Shown: positions 1 through 12,974, counted from the first letter of the stretch. The stretch is 64,000 bases of DNA from Prostheceraeus crozeri (GCA_907163375.1 CAJQUW010006252.1:62001-126000), one strand, 5' to 3'. Program-made: numbers and translations. The notes: generated from the sequence alone by a model not told the origin.

Positions 1-1519
1 AAATCTAAAGTGAAGCCGTCTAGCGCAGTCACCTCCAAACTTGCACAATTGCTGATTTTTCGAAGGTGGACTCGCATTTTAGTGTTATATTTACGATACA
101 TAATTTTTACATTTGCCGTGGTGCTTGATCTGAAATCTCATTTACATGTACACATAAGTCGATGTACACTGTGGTTTATCATGCACAAACTCATCCAGTA
201 TAGTGAAAAATGAAGCGAGCCAACACAACGGAAAGTGTTGAGATAGTGGACTTCTAGAGAGGAACCAGAATTGGTGCAGGAATATGGGTCAACGGTGGAG
301 GGAAATCAGGAGGATGACGATGACTTTTAAAGCGCTGAAGTAAATAAAATTGTTCTCTAGTGCCAATTTTACTGTCGATTAACATCAATGTCGTGGTATT
401 AACATCATTATCGATAAGTCCAATCGTTGCACCGGTCATATAACCTGAATATATTCTATACAAACTGATAAATGCTAATGATAATGTTTACATAGCGGTC
501 AAAATGTTGACTTCTAAATCTTCTAATTCGCATCAAAATTTACAATGCAGAAGTTGAACTCAAAAAATTATCTGTAATCAATATGAGAGCGTTCTTCGGT
601 TAGTCATCGCATCAGAATGACTTTTACATGTCATGACACATCCTTTCTTCACATAATAAAATCAGTTTTAGTGCAAGCACAGTTTAGTGACGGCAGCCCG
701 TTAAAACTATATACATATATGTTTTCACTAATTTGGACCCACCAATTCCAAGAAGCACTTTTTTTAGAAATGAGGCTTGAAATAACAGCTTCAGGGCATT
801 GCCCAAAGGCAGTCAAGATTTCATCACTGTACGCAAACAGGTGTCACTAAATTCAAAAAACAAAAGATTTAGAAAATACGCAGCCACGTTTTATGGCCAA
901 CTGTATATTCGAAAAATTATGCCCAATATTGACTGTTTCTAGGTTACATGCAATCTAGAATAGTCGGCGAAATAAACTTCGAACAGTTACTGATTCTACA
1001 CTGGGGGAATTCTTTTGTATTCATCCAAAAATAATAAACTTTGCGAAGTATTTGATTTTTTATTTCCTCCGAAGCAAAAGATAAACTTCGGAGTTTTGCC
1101 AACCCTAGCTACGGTGCAAGATCGGATTCCTGAAACTTTTTTAAATAACCGTGCTCATGAACCCGAGTTTCCACATTTTTCAATTTCCAGGGCCGGGATA
1201 GTTCAAGCTTACTACATAGGTAGTCTACAGTATTTTTATCAAAATATTCTGCAATCCTATTTACTTGCACGAGTATGGCATTGAGTAACGAATTTGGAAG
1301 TCGACAGATTTTAACCTACTATACTGCGTGACAGGAAAATCTCAACACTTAATAGGGACCATGAATTTCATTAATGAAGTAGCATCGAAACTAGAGATTT
1401 TATGATAGAAATTTATTTCACACATATGCAGAAACCTGCATGCTCCAACCCTAGCATTAATGCAAGCTAAACTTCTATCGTATCAGAGAGCTCATGCTTT
1501 TTCGAAATAGGTAGGAGAA
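1..1519. other. No recognisable gene
   Basis: AT-rich sequence with only short, low-complexity open frames (under 90 codons) on both strands. None shows a domain, signal peptide or conserved motif that I recognise. No tandem array or long inverted repeat is visible. It is probably decayed intergenic sequence. Confidence 0.4.
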
Positions 1520-1520
1520 T

Positions 1521-2489
1521 GTGGATAAGTGTTTTTCAACCTTTTTCCAAGCTCATCCTACGAAACGCTCGATCGGTGAAAGATCTGGAGTGTGTGAAGG
1601 CCATGATAGTTCCTCAATTGCTGAGTTGTTATCACTTGGCTGGTGTGCTATGTGCAGCCACGAATTGTCATCTTGGATGAACAGTATGGTGCCCCCACAC
1701 TGTTGGAATAGCATAAGTAGTCAGATTCGCCGAGAGATAACCTTAGCCATCCAAAGTGGTTGATGACAATAGCAGCCTTGACTCGTCCACTATGTCAAAT
1801 AACGGCCGAAATCATGACGCTACCACCGCTGAATCGACAATGCTCTAAAGTGCAGCAGACTATCTCACGACAGTCTGTCAGAACAAACTCCTTCGTCGCT
1901 TAAATTGAGGATAAACCGTGATTACTCGTCCACATCAAGCGATGTCACTCATTAGCGCTCCTTTTAGAATGTAATTCACACCACTCCAATCTTTTCGTTT
2001 GTGTTCAAAACTTGGAACATATTCATTCATGCGGGAAAGCGATCGTATAAATTTATCAAAATTCAAAAAGTTATAGAGGTATGTGAGCAGCATGTCTGTA
2101 AGATTTAAATCCCTCTTCAGTCAAATGCAGTTCGTCGATATGCAGTTCTAGCGCAAAAGCTGATACCAGCAGCAGATTTCCAGCCTATTGCTAGAAGCGA
2201 AGCGGTCTGAAACCAATATTTCTTCGCTGCATTTACAAGCTTTCGGTCTGTGAATCGATTTGTTTTCTTTGGTCTTTCATACCCTTCCTGTTTTACAACT
2301 TTTTCTTCTTCACACCAATTCCTAACAGTTGGCCTGCAAGCGATGTATTCAATTCCTTACAAACATGCGTTACGTTCACAGCGAGTCATTCCAATAGCCA
2401 CACATTTTGCGAATTCACCTTCTTGCTTCATCATGCAGTTACGACTTATGTCAGAAAGACAGCGTACTTTGCAATTATGCGATGTTTAA
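1521..2489 (-). pseudogene. Tc1-like transposase fossil
   Basis: Read on the minus strand, this stretch is a decayed Tc1-type DDE transposase. The upstream part (about 2460-2100) gives a helix-turn-helix-like block with phrases such as EGYERPKKTNRFTDRKL, followed by a basic linker. The downstream part (about 1930-1520) gives FVLTDCREIVCC, a QDDN block for the second catalytic Asp, and TPDLSPIERF then AWKKVEKHL. The last is the classic SPDLNPIE..W signature carrying the third acidic residue. About 32 residues separate the second Asp and the Glu, close to the DD34E of Tc1. The frame is crossed by several stops and shifts, so it is dead. I did not find its terminal inverted repeats. Confidence 0.75.
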
Positions 2490-3479
2490 ACTTGTCCAAA
2501 TATTGATCCCGCATAAGAGGATGAACGATATCTTCATATGACTATGCTAGAGGCGCACATAGAAATCTCTTTGTGTGTAAAATCGACTAAGAAATTGACC
2601 AGCTGCCATTGATTAGCAATGATAGGTGTTTATTATTTTCTGTCAGGCACTATATATAATATATATTATAATTCTGCGTGAATTATTTAAGGATGGTAGT
2701 TTAGTAATAACATATTGAGTTACAAGCCTTTAGTTTGGAACGACATAATATTTCAAGAACTTGTTGTAAAAATTCCATTATTGCTTTCTGAAAATTAAGA
2801 TAGAAGTGAAAGAATCTGAGAAAATTGGTGCTTGCAGGGCCCTGGATTTAAGTATAGATAAGACTGATGGATACTACGTTTTCAGTAACAAATGAGCAGG
2901 GCTGCCACTCTTATCAAAATAAAAACTGGAAAGTCAAATCGGAATGGGCCCCCCTCAAAATGCGTAGCCGTGGGCCCCTTAAAGTAAAAAAATTACGATC
3001 ATCCCATATCCCACAATCCGATTAGTTTTGAAAGCGTTCAGGCAGAAGTTGCGTCTGCTGCAATAAAAATGCTGATGAATCCTCGGTCAGCAAGTAAATT
3101 AATGACATAATATTGCTACTGATGCATTTTCAATAATCAGTTTTCACCAGGTTCACTAGAATACATAACTCGAAAAACTACTATTTTCAAAAGAACTGCT
3201 TTTGAAGGCTAGATAGTCTGTATTACTGAGACTCCTCCCCCCCCCACAACGCAAAATCAACACGAACAATCCGCTTAACTGTTTCAAAAATAAACTTCAT
3301 TTCGTTCAAAAAATTTACATTCAAAATTAAAAAAAGCATTATTATCGTGCAGCTGTCATTTTCTATTAATCATGCCATGACGTTACACGATACAATGTCT
3401 CGTCTTTATTGAGAAGATTTTTCATGAAACCACTGGGAATTGCTGTTCAGCTGTTCGATGTTTGGAAGACTGCTTCCGC

Positions 3480-3960
3480 AGAGCGGTCTGGTCACAGCAA
3501 ATACCTTAACACAAAAGCCATTGATCAACCCAGTCTAAAAGCTTGGGCTGGCATTTCCTTATGAAGCGCAATTGAGCGGTTATGAATGGTAAAAACTTCC
3601 TTTCCATGCTGTATAAATTGATACAGAATATCACTGAGGATAGGAGCATCTTCATGCAGGATGGAGTGCCAGCGCACTACTGCCGACCAATCGTAAATTA
3701 TTTAAACAATCATTTTCCTAAATCATGGATTGACCGTCATGACAGTCCATGGAATGGCTTCCGATATTACCACATTTAATCGTTGTGACATTTTGTTCAC
3801 TTGCACACGTAAAGGAAATTGTGCATTGGAGTCATCCTATGCATTAAGATGAACTAGAAAGCAAAATTTGCACCGTTTGTCACCAGATTGACGAGCGATT
3901 GTGTGGAGACATGCTCTTGCACTGCTGACCTAAGAGTTAGATTGTGTTCGGGCAGATGGT
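3480..3960 (+). pseudogene. Mariner-like transposase fossil
   Basis: Forward-strand fragments match the second half of a mariner/IS630-type transposase. They include LKAWAGIS, then FMQDGVPAHYCRPIVNYL (the QDGAPxH block with the second catalytic Asp), then FPKSWIDR, a position corresponding to WPPRSPDLTP with most of it lost, and a decayed C-terminus. The fragment is clearly related to, but much older than, the intact elements at 24185-25249 and 56347-57411. Frameshifts and stops break it throughout. It lies inside the 2897-4304 inverted-repeat element, so it inserted there or was captured. Confidence 0.65.
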
Positions 3961-3999
3961 GAGCAAGAAGAAAATAAGAAGATCGCTTTAACAATCTGA

Positions 4000-4190
4000 A
4001 AAAGCCCACTCACGATGTCAAAAGGTTCCTTCACAATCTAAATGACCCCTCACGATCTCAAGAGGACCCCTCTCGCTCTCAAAAGGGCCCCTTCACAATC
4101 TCAAAAGGGCCCTTCACAATCTAAAAGGGAATCATAGCGATCTCAAGAGGGCCCTCTCACGATGTCAAAAGGGCCTCATAACGATCCCCT
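4000..4190. repeat. Degenerate ~22-bp tandem repeat
   Basis: About nine imperfect copies of a unit close to TCACGATCTCAAAAGGGCCC run through this interval, varying between 20 and 25 bp. The array lies in the right half of the 2897-4304 element and may be its internal minisatellite. Confidence 0.6.
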
Positions 4191-4310
4191 ATTATGCTGC
4201 TTAAAGCAAATTATTAGTTCCTTGGTAGAGCATATTCCCACTACTTAGTTAAGTTTTAAAAAAAGCCGGAATCCCGGTTAAAACCGGAAGAGTGGCAGCC
4301 CTGAATGAGA

Positions 4311-6043
4311 CTCAAACAACTTCTACAAGCCTGAGGTCACAAACCAAGTTTCCAACGGCAAACTGCCTTTATGGCAAAACAAGGCCAATGTGAATTCGCA
4401 CATCAAATCAGCATCCACATCAAATGTGCCTTTCGAAATAGGTGAGCTATAAAGCAAAGTGAACTACACTTATCTAGAAAAATAGACGCTAATTTCATTG
4501 CCTAAATATCTATTGAGTGCAATGGCATCAATGTATCTTTCATAAGTAATCAAAAAGCGTTGTTGATATGCCTATATTGCTTCGTGTTGACTAAAATTAT
4601 GATTTGCTACTTTTTGGCCAATATTCCACCGGCGCGTGGAGATCATGACATGTCCGGCTTTCTCCATTTATTTCTATATTTCGTTCCTTGAATAGCGTTA
4701 ATTAATGACTGATAAATTTCACTTTTTTTCATGTCATATTCAAAATTGGCACATTTAGTTTTTTTTACCTATAGCTCGATTAACGTCCACGATTCCCGTG
4801 GTTGCAAGTTTTTTTTACTTTTTCTCGTAACAAGTCTTCATAACATTTTCTTTTGATATCAATTAACAACTACCGATCTGTGATTGGAAGACTTTATCGC
4901 TACTCATTCTAAGAATCCACAAGATTTTCAAGATCTCTCGGCTAAAAAAGACGCAAATCAAAAAACTGAAGTAGGCCTATGTAAACTACAATGATTCAAT
5001 TCGAGAATCACGACCCGATTCGACTCAAAATTTCCCGATTCGCAGGTCCCTAGTTAACACATCATCAAAAATTTAAACTTCAAAGTTCATGACTTATATT
5101 AAATCCCCGGTTGAACAACACCATATCAACTTGCATTATCAAGGCAATATATCCATTGAGTCGTCATGGTGTTGTGTCAAGACAGGAGCTGAGCATATTA
5201 CGCTGCAATTCAAAGCTCGTCATGTCAATGTTGCTTGCTTGACACAAAGATGACGCCACTCCTCTCGGTTGACCATGGAACCTAAATTTCAGCGATGAAG
5301 CTGTCATACTACTCATGAAAATGTGTTATGTCAAATTCTGACTTTTCAGCATGTTTATCGTTGACCAAAATTACATCAATACAACAAATTTATGACGACC
5401 AAATTCACCACTCCTCCAGGTTAGCGCTAAGAGATACATTTAGCAATGTACGTGTTTTTCTACAAGAAAAACAAATAAGTATTAAACGCAGATATTTTGT
5501 CCATTCTTGGATGTCTTTTCCTAGCAGAATATTCCTACTAAGCGAAATATGTATGCAACAAGCTTATTATTCATCTCAATTGAGCGGATACACAATTCTA
5601 TTCCCCATGAAGTTCAAACTGTGCTTTATAAATAGTAACTTTTTTCCTTTGTTAACTATATCTTATTCTTGTATTTACATCGATATTCGTCGATAAGCCA
5701 TTGGCATTATAGAAAATTCATTATGTCAAACCCTTCATTGCAGCGGCAATTATATAGGGGGACTGTGGTGACGTTGCACATGGATCCGACAAATCAAACT
5801 TTAATGTTAGGCAATATGGAACCACAAATGCCATTTCTAGAATCATTTCAGACAGCAAAATTATTGCAATGCCTGCTTCAGTTGTTTACGTCTCAGGCGA
5901 GGTAAGAATTCCTTTTTTGGAGTTTGGTACAGCAACTATTGTAGGGTGCTGTATATATGCGAGTTGAAGAACAGATTTCTGGTTAAATTTCTCCCAGAAC
6001 GATGACTTTATACGAGTTGAGAGAACATGCTTTGGCCAATTGT
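4311..6043. other. No recognisable gene
   Basis: AT-rich sequence. An open frame of 122 codons at 5328-5696 (+) and one of 78 codons at 5669-5905 (+) have no motif I recognise and a composition typical of chance frames. Around 5010-5053 the text ends in GATTCGCAGGTCCCTA, which looks like one terminus of an old DNA transposon, but no partner end was found. Confidence 0.35.
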
Positions 6044-6259
6044 CATGTTTAAAAGATTTGGAAAAGCCAAGTACAGGTTTGTCAATTTTTTTTGATTTAT
6101 TTTATCGATATATTTCGGCTATTCAAATGCCATAGCCATTTTCAAGGAACCATTCTCTTGAAAATGGCTATAGCACTTGAATAGCTGAAATATATCGACA
6201 AAATAAATAAAAAGAATACCAATCACTACTTGGCTTTTCCATATCTTTTAAATTTCATG
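6044..6259. repeat. 216-bp fold-back palindrome
   Basis: Two arms of about 102 bp (6044-6145 and 6157-6259) are inverted copies of each other with an 11-bp centre. The outer ends pair through blocks such as GGAAAAGCCAAGTA. Each arm ends with ATGGCTAT..GAATAGC and then GAAATATATCGA and AATAAA-like sequence. That order resembles the terminal palindromes of Penelope-like elements, where a stem is followed by GAAAC and GUC. The link to Penelope is an inference; the palindrome itself is directly visible. Confidence 0.8.
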
Positions 6260-7094
6260 AGTGGTGGCGAACACGACTACATGAAACATCTATCACATGA
6301 GACGTTAAAATTCATTCTGAGTAGGAGCTAGAGAGAGTTCAGGGTAACCGCGATTTTCAAGAGATCAAATAAATTAGTCGCATCCACTGAACTTGAATAG
6401 CAACAATTGTGCATTAACATGATTCATCCATACAAATTAGATAACCAACGGTGACGATTGACAAGAAGCTCACGTGATAACTTCATCATCCGAAAGATGG
6501 GAAGCCGCGAAGTCAATTAGAGTTAGCTCAACTCCAGTTTTCTTCCCACGATCTACGGTGATTAAGTCTTACACAAATTCATGATAAAATCGGTGAACCT
6601 AGGGCTAATTTGTCACTATTAATCACCTTACGACAAGCAATGGTGCAGCTGCAAGTCACTAGCACGAACCTGCAAATTTAACCTATGATCAAAAATTTTC
6701 AAGTCCAAAATCAATGAATTAAGATAGCAATTAAAAGAACATGACGTCCTTATCTTTCATTTTCACTCATTAGCATTGATGCCCAAAAATCAAATGCTTT
6801 ATGTCATCGGGAATTTGAAAATGTAGGATAACATAAGATTTTCAAGAAAATACAGGACAAAACAGGAAGAAAGAACAAGTTAGAAATATGGGAAATATAA
6901 TGGAACGAGTTGACAACCTGTAATGTATGTGGTATGTGACTAAGGGCATTTTCGAAGCATTAACTTGGAAAGGTCAAAGAATGGCGAAAGGCCATTATGA
7001 GACCGTTAACATGTTTAAGAGTTGAGAAGAACAACAACAACGAATAGGAATGCTAACGCATTGGAGTATGGTAGCTGCTCTGAAATCCTTGATT
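6260..7094. other. No recognisable gene
   Basis: AT-rich sequence without a long open frame, tandem array or inverted repeat that I can support. Confidence 0.35.
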
Positions 7095-7178
7095 ATGGAA
7101 ACGGCCGTCTCAACAACTCAGGTGTTATGGAGAAAAGGTGGCAAAATGCGCGCGCGATTGGTGGCTAGAGGTTTTGAA
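7095..7178 (+). mobile_element. Ty1/copia-like reverse transcriptase fossil
   Basis: A short forward-strand stretch reads as a tryptophan followed by a basic run and RARLVARGF. This is the conserved start of the reverse transcriptase of Ty1/copia LTR retrotransposons (consensus KARLVARGF). It is a small, broken, old fossil. No LTRs, gag or integrase are recognisable around it. Confidence 0.55.
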
Positions 7179-7928
7179 TAGGATGGAAATCTCGAAAGAG
7201 ACTAACTCTTCTGAATCCGACATTTGATGATCCATAATTTTTGATGAAATGGGGGCTATTCAGGTCTACTCCCACCTTTCAACTAAGGACTGAAATCAGT
7301 ATCTAATTATTTTGTATTTGAATAAGTAGTCGTCATTAATTATTGCAGGCTCATTAACTTCAACGACTGATCAGCAGAATGCTTTAAGAAGTACTTAATG
7401 AATACCCGCCGAAATTTCTCTGATATGGTAAGTGCATATCTCAAATTAAGAATTCCAAAACTTTTCCAGGATTCCAAGGACTCAGATATAGAAATTCCAA
7501 AATCTGTCGAGGAATACACAACTATTGAATATAGCCGTGAACCATGATAACTACACTTTTATATAGTAAGACGATGAAGTAGCTACATTACTAAAATTGT
7601 GCCTCGCGTCCGCACATCGTTACGCAAAGTAGACTTTAATACTTTCATGGAATTATCAACAGAAAAAAAACATGCAGAAAAAGAAAACGTCGCATTATCT
7701 TTAGATTCCATTCATTTCAAAACAAATCGTTGGCGCAATAGCGAAATAAACAAAATCCTCAGTTTTTTGTAGACGATTCGAATAAAGTAGAACAAAGTAA
7801 TTTAGTGCGACTGATTATGTGAATTGCTATCTAAAGCGTTTGATGCAAATTTACATCCAGATTACAACTAAAACTCAGGCCCACTTACAAAATATCTATG
7901 ACCTAAAAATGGAAACAAGTTATTTCAA

Positions 7929-8585
7929 TTATGCTTTCAAATCGAATATTTGCTTGTTAATAGCCAGTAATTCGCTTGCTGCGGTCTTTAGCAGTTTCTC
8001 CTTTAACTGCCCCAACTTGCTGATTTCGAGGCACAAACGTCTCCTCTCTTTCCGCTTATTTTCTCCATCTGTCTCCTTCTTCTTCGCTTCGTCGAGCGCT
8101 TCCTGATATTTTCGTCTAGCATAACGAACAGACCGCATCATTTCGTTTGTGACAGTGATGTTTTGAGAGCCACCTGCATGCTGAATGACACCATATACTA
8201 TTTGGTGATTACCAATCGTGCTTTCTTTCAGGTTTGGCAACGATAGCTATTGATTGATGGAGAAGCCAGACTCGACTCGTGCATTTCCATGAGAGTCATA
8301 ATTATCTGAGCAACAATCCACAGCTCTTGCATTATATTTTTGCTTCAAAATGATTTTATGCCAAAACACATCCACACGAGATGTCATAGTGAATTCCGCT
8401 AACCTATTTTGAAAATCATCTTTGATGAGTGATTCTGAATACTGCCGCTTTACTGCACTAGCAACTGATGTCGAAATATGTCCACTTTCATGGAGAATTG
8501 ATAAAAGATCTGACATTCGCCTCTTTGAAATCGAGGCATTTTTCGCAATAAGATGAAACAGCTTTTGTGAGTGAAAAATTCAAAG
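7929..8585 (-). pseudogene. hAT-like transposase C-terminal fragment
   Basis: Minus-strand frames give SISKRRMSDLL, then SHGNARVESGFSINQ, then GGSQNITVTNEMMRSVRYA, and a long Lys/Glu-rich coiled-coil tail (about 90 residues, ending near 7929). The SHGNAxVExGFSIN block is the C-terminal dimerisation signature seen in a widespread invertebrate family of hAT-derived proteins, and the charged coil is usual after it. One TAG stop lies just after FSINQ (about 8247), and the same frame continues beyond it. A further stop lies upstream near 8590. The family call is from memory of the pattern; an alternative is a domesticated or host coiled-coil gene. Confidence 0.55.
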
Positions 8586-8633
8586 GAGACCGTTTGTTTT
8601 CAGCAAAGTCACTATCATCATTCTACAGCAGGG

Positions 8634-9345
8634 ATGCGGACTCGGAGTCCGGTCATTTTTGCTGGAGTCGGAGTCCTATCAAATGATAGGACTCCGAACT
8701 CCGGCCTATAACTAGACACGAAATATAATACAAACAAATTATTTGTTCTCGTGCATATAGCTTAATGTCTTATAGTCTTAATGTCAACTTTCTCCGTCAA
8801 ACAAAAGTACAGAGACAGCAGTGCATGCAAAGCTTGTAATAGTTGAGGGAATGAACTGTGACAGTGAAAAAAGTACTGTCTTTTTACTAGGTGATTTAGT
8901 AGAGAAGAAGCCTTCCTAGCATCGATCACACCTACGCGCCATAGGTCACATCGGAGGCAAAAGTAAAATATTAGTTTGTTTTATGACATTACCTCTTACC
9001 CTCACGTTAATCGTGTGTGATGGCTCCTCTAAAGCGCATATCAAAATCGGGTGTACTTATGTTTTTTTGGAGATTTTCCTGTATGTTAGAGACTGGAGAA
9101 AAACCGTGTGAAGCACACATCAAGAAGATGAAAGCAGACGAGTCGCATGCATGCAACTGAAAGCGGCATTTGATGAACTTTCATTGAAACTGATTGATAA
9201 TGATGCAGCAATGATCACTAAAAATAGGTTCAGGTAAGCTTATAATGATCAATTATCAATTATAGGTTACCAGTTAATTTTTCAAAAAACTAGGCTTTAT
9301 ATACTTGCCACCCGGAGTCGGAGTCCTATCAAAATGATCCTATCA
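8634..9345 (+). mobile_element. hAT fossil with BED zinc finger
   Basis: The left end begins CAGGGATGCGGACTCGGAGT and is packed with GGAGTCGGAGTCC words in both orientations. The same GGAGTCGGAGTCCTATC text recurs at 9317-9333. Between them, at 9019-9195 (+), a frame begins MAPLKRISKSGVL and reaches ETGEKPCEAHIKK, then SHACN and RHLMNFH. This is the layout of a BED-type zinc finger as found at the N-terminus of hAT transposases. A stop lies after SHACN and the catalytic domain is missing. The expected inverse CAGGG terminus is absent on the right, so the element is truncated. Confidence 0.55.
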
Positions 9346-10797
9346 AGCTAGATTTGACAATCGTCTAAAGAAGCAGTATGATGAACCAAAGGTAACTTTC
9401 CGAAAAGAAACACATTCATGGGAGCTTCGCACTGGAAACGTCGAAGGAATGTTTCAATGACATCAATAACGAATTTCTAAAATTCTAATTTTTCAAGACA
9501 GAAAATTGCATCAACATCACTTGCCAGATTCAATTTCACTATCTCGAAGGATTCTGTCTGATGCCTCCTGGAAACCGGACGATTCTGGACATTTTTTGAC
9601 ATATCTTCTTAAGCCTTCAAATATATCCGATATTCATACTAAGGCTTTAGAATTATCTAACCATGAATGCGAACAGTATTTCAAAGGAAACAGGAAGGAT
9701 GAATCTTTTTCGGAATTTATTATATGAACATGTTCGTTGATCAAGAAATAATCGTGATGTCCAGCAGGCGACTGCTTCAAAATATTATGACAGGGCTTCA
9801 GAAATGTACATAAATGACAATATGATGCATTTTGACCCATTGCGCATGCACCATGGAGAGAATGGAGACCGCAACTCCCTATGTCCAAAAGATACTGAGA
9901 GTTAGGGTAGTTTTCTTTTCTAAACTCCTGCATCTTTCATCAAAGCTCAATTTACTTATGGGCCATCCATGCTCATCTGCAACAACCTGTTTGTCACATC
10001 CAATTTGCCAAGGACATTGAACAAGCCTTCCTTCAGGTTGGACGCTTTGGAATGTCCGAGAAAAGCAGAACTTAGAAATTGGCGGACAATTTTCTCCAGT
10101 TTGATATCAAATTGACCTTTCTGTGTCACTTTATTGAAGCATTCATCAAAACAGACAGTTAACTTTAAGCCATCTGTGGTGAACGCAACTGATCCAAAAT
10201 ACTCATCTTAAAGAATGGTGGGTCATTCCACACCAAATCGTCAAATGGCCTGAGGCGAAGGTTCTCAGATTTCCTTGAAACTCACATATTTTCATCATTT
10301 GGGTCTATCTAGATGAAATCAAAAATATTTCATAAAAATTTTATCGGGAAGGTCAATTTAGGGACCTTCATTTATTCGGTTTTTTCTATTTTTAGATAAT
10401 TAATGAAAAATCATATGCATCTTTGACGGCCTGCGTCACCGATCTCGCAGCGAAGTTGAGGAAAATTCTTCTTGGACTACTTAATTGATACCCCGACCTT
10501 AGATGTTCCAAGCGGAGTTCACAGGAATAATTGATTCACTTTAATATCAGATTCCAGGACCTTTATCTTTTGAAATGATGAAATCCAAAATTTTTCCAGG
10601 TTTTCCAGGAGACCATTCATGTTGTGTGTAATGGACGTTGATTAAAAATTAAATATTGCAATTAAGTGATATTAAATTGATGCTTTTAATGACTGCGCAC
10701 AGAAAGGTAATTGATCAACAAGCAATTATGACGATTAAATTTTTGGTATCAGGGTGACAAGTGCGTAAAAATTGAAAATAATAGGACAGTTATTTGA
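9346..10797. other. No certain gene; possible old repeat
   Basis: A 73-codon frame at 9506-9727 (+) and a 99-codon frame at 9634-9933 (-) overlap each other and carry no motif I know. Around 10221-10300 the text GGTCATTCCACACCAAATC followed by TCAGATTTCCTTGAAACTC resembles a dispersed repeat seen in other invertebrate genomes, but I cannot place it in a family. Confidence 0.3.
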
Positions 10798-11456
10798 GAA
10801 AATAGGGTTAAATAGGACAAGAATCTTTGAAAAAAGAAACTGAAATAATATCATATAGGCCTAATACTATGAGAAGCAAATACATAAAAATCAAGAAAAT
10901 GTGACATGATGCGTATTAATTATCCCCTAGTTATAATGAGTGTATAACCATGATGAATGTTGATCGGGAATCATCGACTGTAATTTACACAATAACAGAA
11001 AAATGATAGAATTTCAGAATGCTTATTTTGAGGAAATATTTTTTCTAATAATAAGATAAATGTTCACTGATGACAAATTGAAAGGACGAGACAAAATGCG
11101 ATGCAGAATGTCCCTGAAAATAGGGTTAAATAGGACAAGAATCTTTGAAAAAACAAACTGAAATAATATCATATAGGCCTAATACTATGAGAAGAGACTA
11201 CATAAAAATCAAGAAAATGTGACATGATGCGTATTAATTATCCCCTGGTTATAATGAGTGTATAACCATGATGAATGTTGATCGGAATATTGTTAATGAT
11301 GTTGATCGGGAATCATCGACTGTAATTTACACAATAACAGAAAAATGATAGAATTTCAGAATGCTTATTTTGAGGAAATATTTTTTCTAATAATAAAATA
11401 AATGTTCACTGATGACAAATTGAAAGGACGAGACAAAATGCGATGCAGAATGTCCC
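10798..11456. repeat. Tandem duplication, 318-bp unit
   Basis: Two adjacent copies start with GAAAATAGGGTTAAATAGGA at 10798 and 11116. The second copy carries an extra internal duplication of about 24 bp around GATGTTGATCGGAATATTG (near 11270-11305), making it about 341 bp. The copies are nearly identical, so the event is recent. No open frame spans the unit. Confidence 0.9.
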
Positions 11457-12974
11457 GTGTTTACACCTACTTGAAAAAATGCTGTTCAATAATATGAACC
11501 AATACTTCATAACAATATCAACCAATACAAATCTTTTACCAATCAAACAATCGTCAAACAATCTAAAATAAGAAATTTAAATTCAAAATGACTGGATATC
11601 GATGCATGTCAAGAAGCGTCACACATTTGCCGCTATCTTGCAAAGTATTATATGTCTTTTAATGAAATAATGCTAAGCGTCATAGTCTAAAACTGCTACT
11701 TCATGAAAAATATGATGAACCAATACATGAATTTTACCCATGAAGCTTCGCCGATCTGCATCCTTTTATATAGTAAAACTATCAAGCAATCTTCAAATCA
11801 TCTTTCTAACGACGTTGTAAGGTAATCACAAAATAATCATGAAGCGATTGGAACTGCAGGATGATTCATAAGTCTCCATACATGGCAAAAATCTATTTCT
11901 TCATAATACACAATGCGGCTCATGCAATACATTTATTGGAATACATCTAGTGCTCTGAGTCAGAGATGATGCGAACTTAGTGTGGGTTCAACACTGCTAT
12001 TAATGTATTTGTTGACCTCCATAAGTGATGCACACGCCACTGCCGCCAATCAAAGAAAGGCGGATTGAAATGATTCTCCCTGCATGAACAGGAATTCTTC
12101 CTGTTTGGAGACTGTCGGGTATTTTCTGCAGAATTCAATTAACACATGTCACTTATTATACTGTTGAACAACTCATTGACAAATTCGAAGTGTGAGAGAT
12201 AAGTAAGTGGTCAGCCACGAAAATCGACTGACGAAGACACATCTGCGAATGATCTAACAGGGGGTGTACAACAGAATGGATTCTTTTTCAATGAGTTTTC
12301 CTTGTATTTTCAATGTTTTCCAAACAAAAGTACCATACGCCTAATGTAGGCCTACCCATAAACAAATATCTATTTAACAGCGTCTCCCGAAAGTCGAGTG
12401 AAACTTCAGAAGGCTGCCAATTGCTTCAATCCAATCAAGATACTTTACTAAATGCGCACCTAATTTGGCAAATGAATTCTGTTATAATACTACGAGAGGA
12501 AAATATCTTAATTAAAGTCAATTGAGTCATGGCTCTTAAATTTGTGATAGTATCACCATCGGAATTTTTCTGTCCATTCTGTTTTGCTTAAACACAGCGC
12601 AGAGGTCTTAAGGTTGCATGTCAACGTGGGAGTTACTGTCCCCCAGGAGGCGTTCGAAAGTTTGAAGAGGGCGCTCAGTGTCGAGGGAGCAGTAGGGGGA
12701 CGTTGGCACGATGAGAGGCGGTCTAATATTCAACTGTCATGTTTTGAACACGCATCCGTCAGATCTAGAATCTAGATTGCAGAATAAATTATATATCACA
12801 GCGTAATTTAGACCAGAGGTTAATTTCAATACATATGGTTGTACGGATCAAGCATATTTGTGTCTGAGAAGGAACCGAACGGCTGCCGCAGATTTGTTTG
12901 TGGGTTAACCCAGACAACTCAAATGACCCTCGACAGCTGATCTAACATGGTTGTTGAGGTGGTGTCAAGTCAAA
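11457..12974. other. No recognisable gene
   Basis: Short frames at 12313-12525 and 12584-12775 (+) have no recognisable domains. This interval may include the unidentified 5' part of the hAT fossil that follows, but no matching inverted repeat was found. Confidence 0.35.

Larger units (their letters stand above)
2897..4304. mobile_element. Non-autonomous hAT-like element with 16-bp TIRs
   Basis: The ends are perfect 16-bp inverted repeats: CAGGGCTGCCACTCTT at 2897 and its reverse complement ending at 4304. The same 6-bp word AATGAG lies directly outside both ends (2891-2896 and 4305-4310). CAGGG-type termini suit the hAT superfamily, although hAT normally duplicates 8 bp, so the superfamily call is tentative. 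The interior has no hAT transposase. It holds a GGGCCCC-rich patch near 2945-2985, a C-run near 3236, a mariner-like fossil (3480-3960) and a short degenerate tandem repeat (4000-4190). It is a 1.4-kb composite non-autonomous element. Confidence 0.65.

Noticed and set aside
5328-5905. Overlapping 122- and 78-codon plus-strand frames
   Set aside because: Composition looks like chance frames in AT-rich DNA and no motif is recognised.
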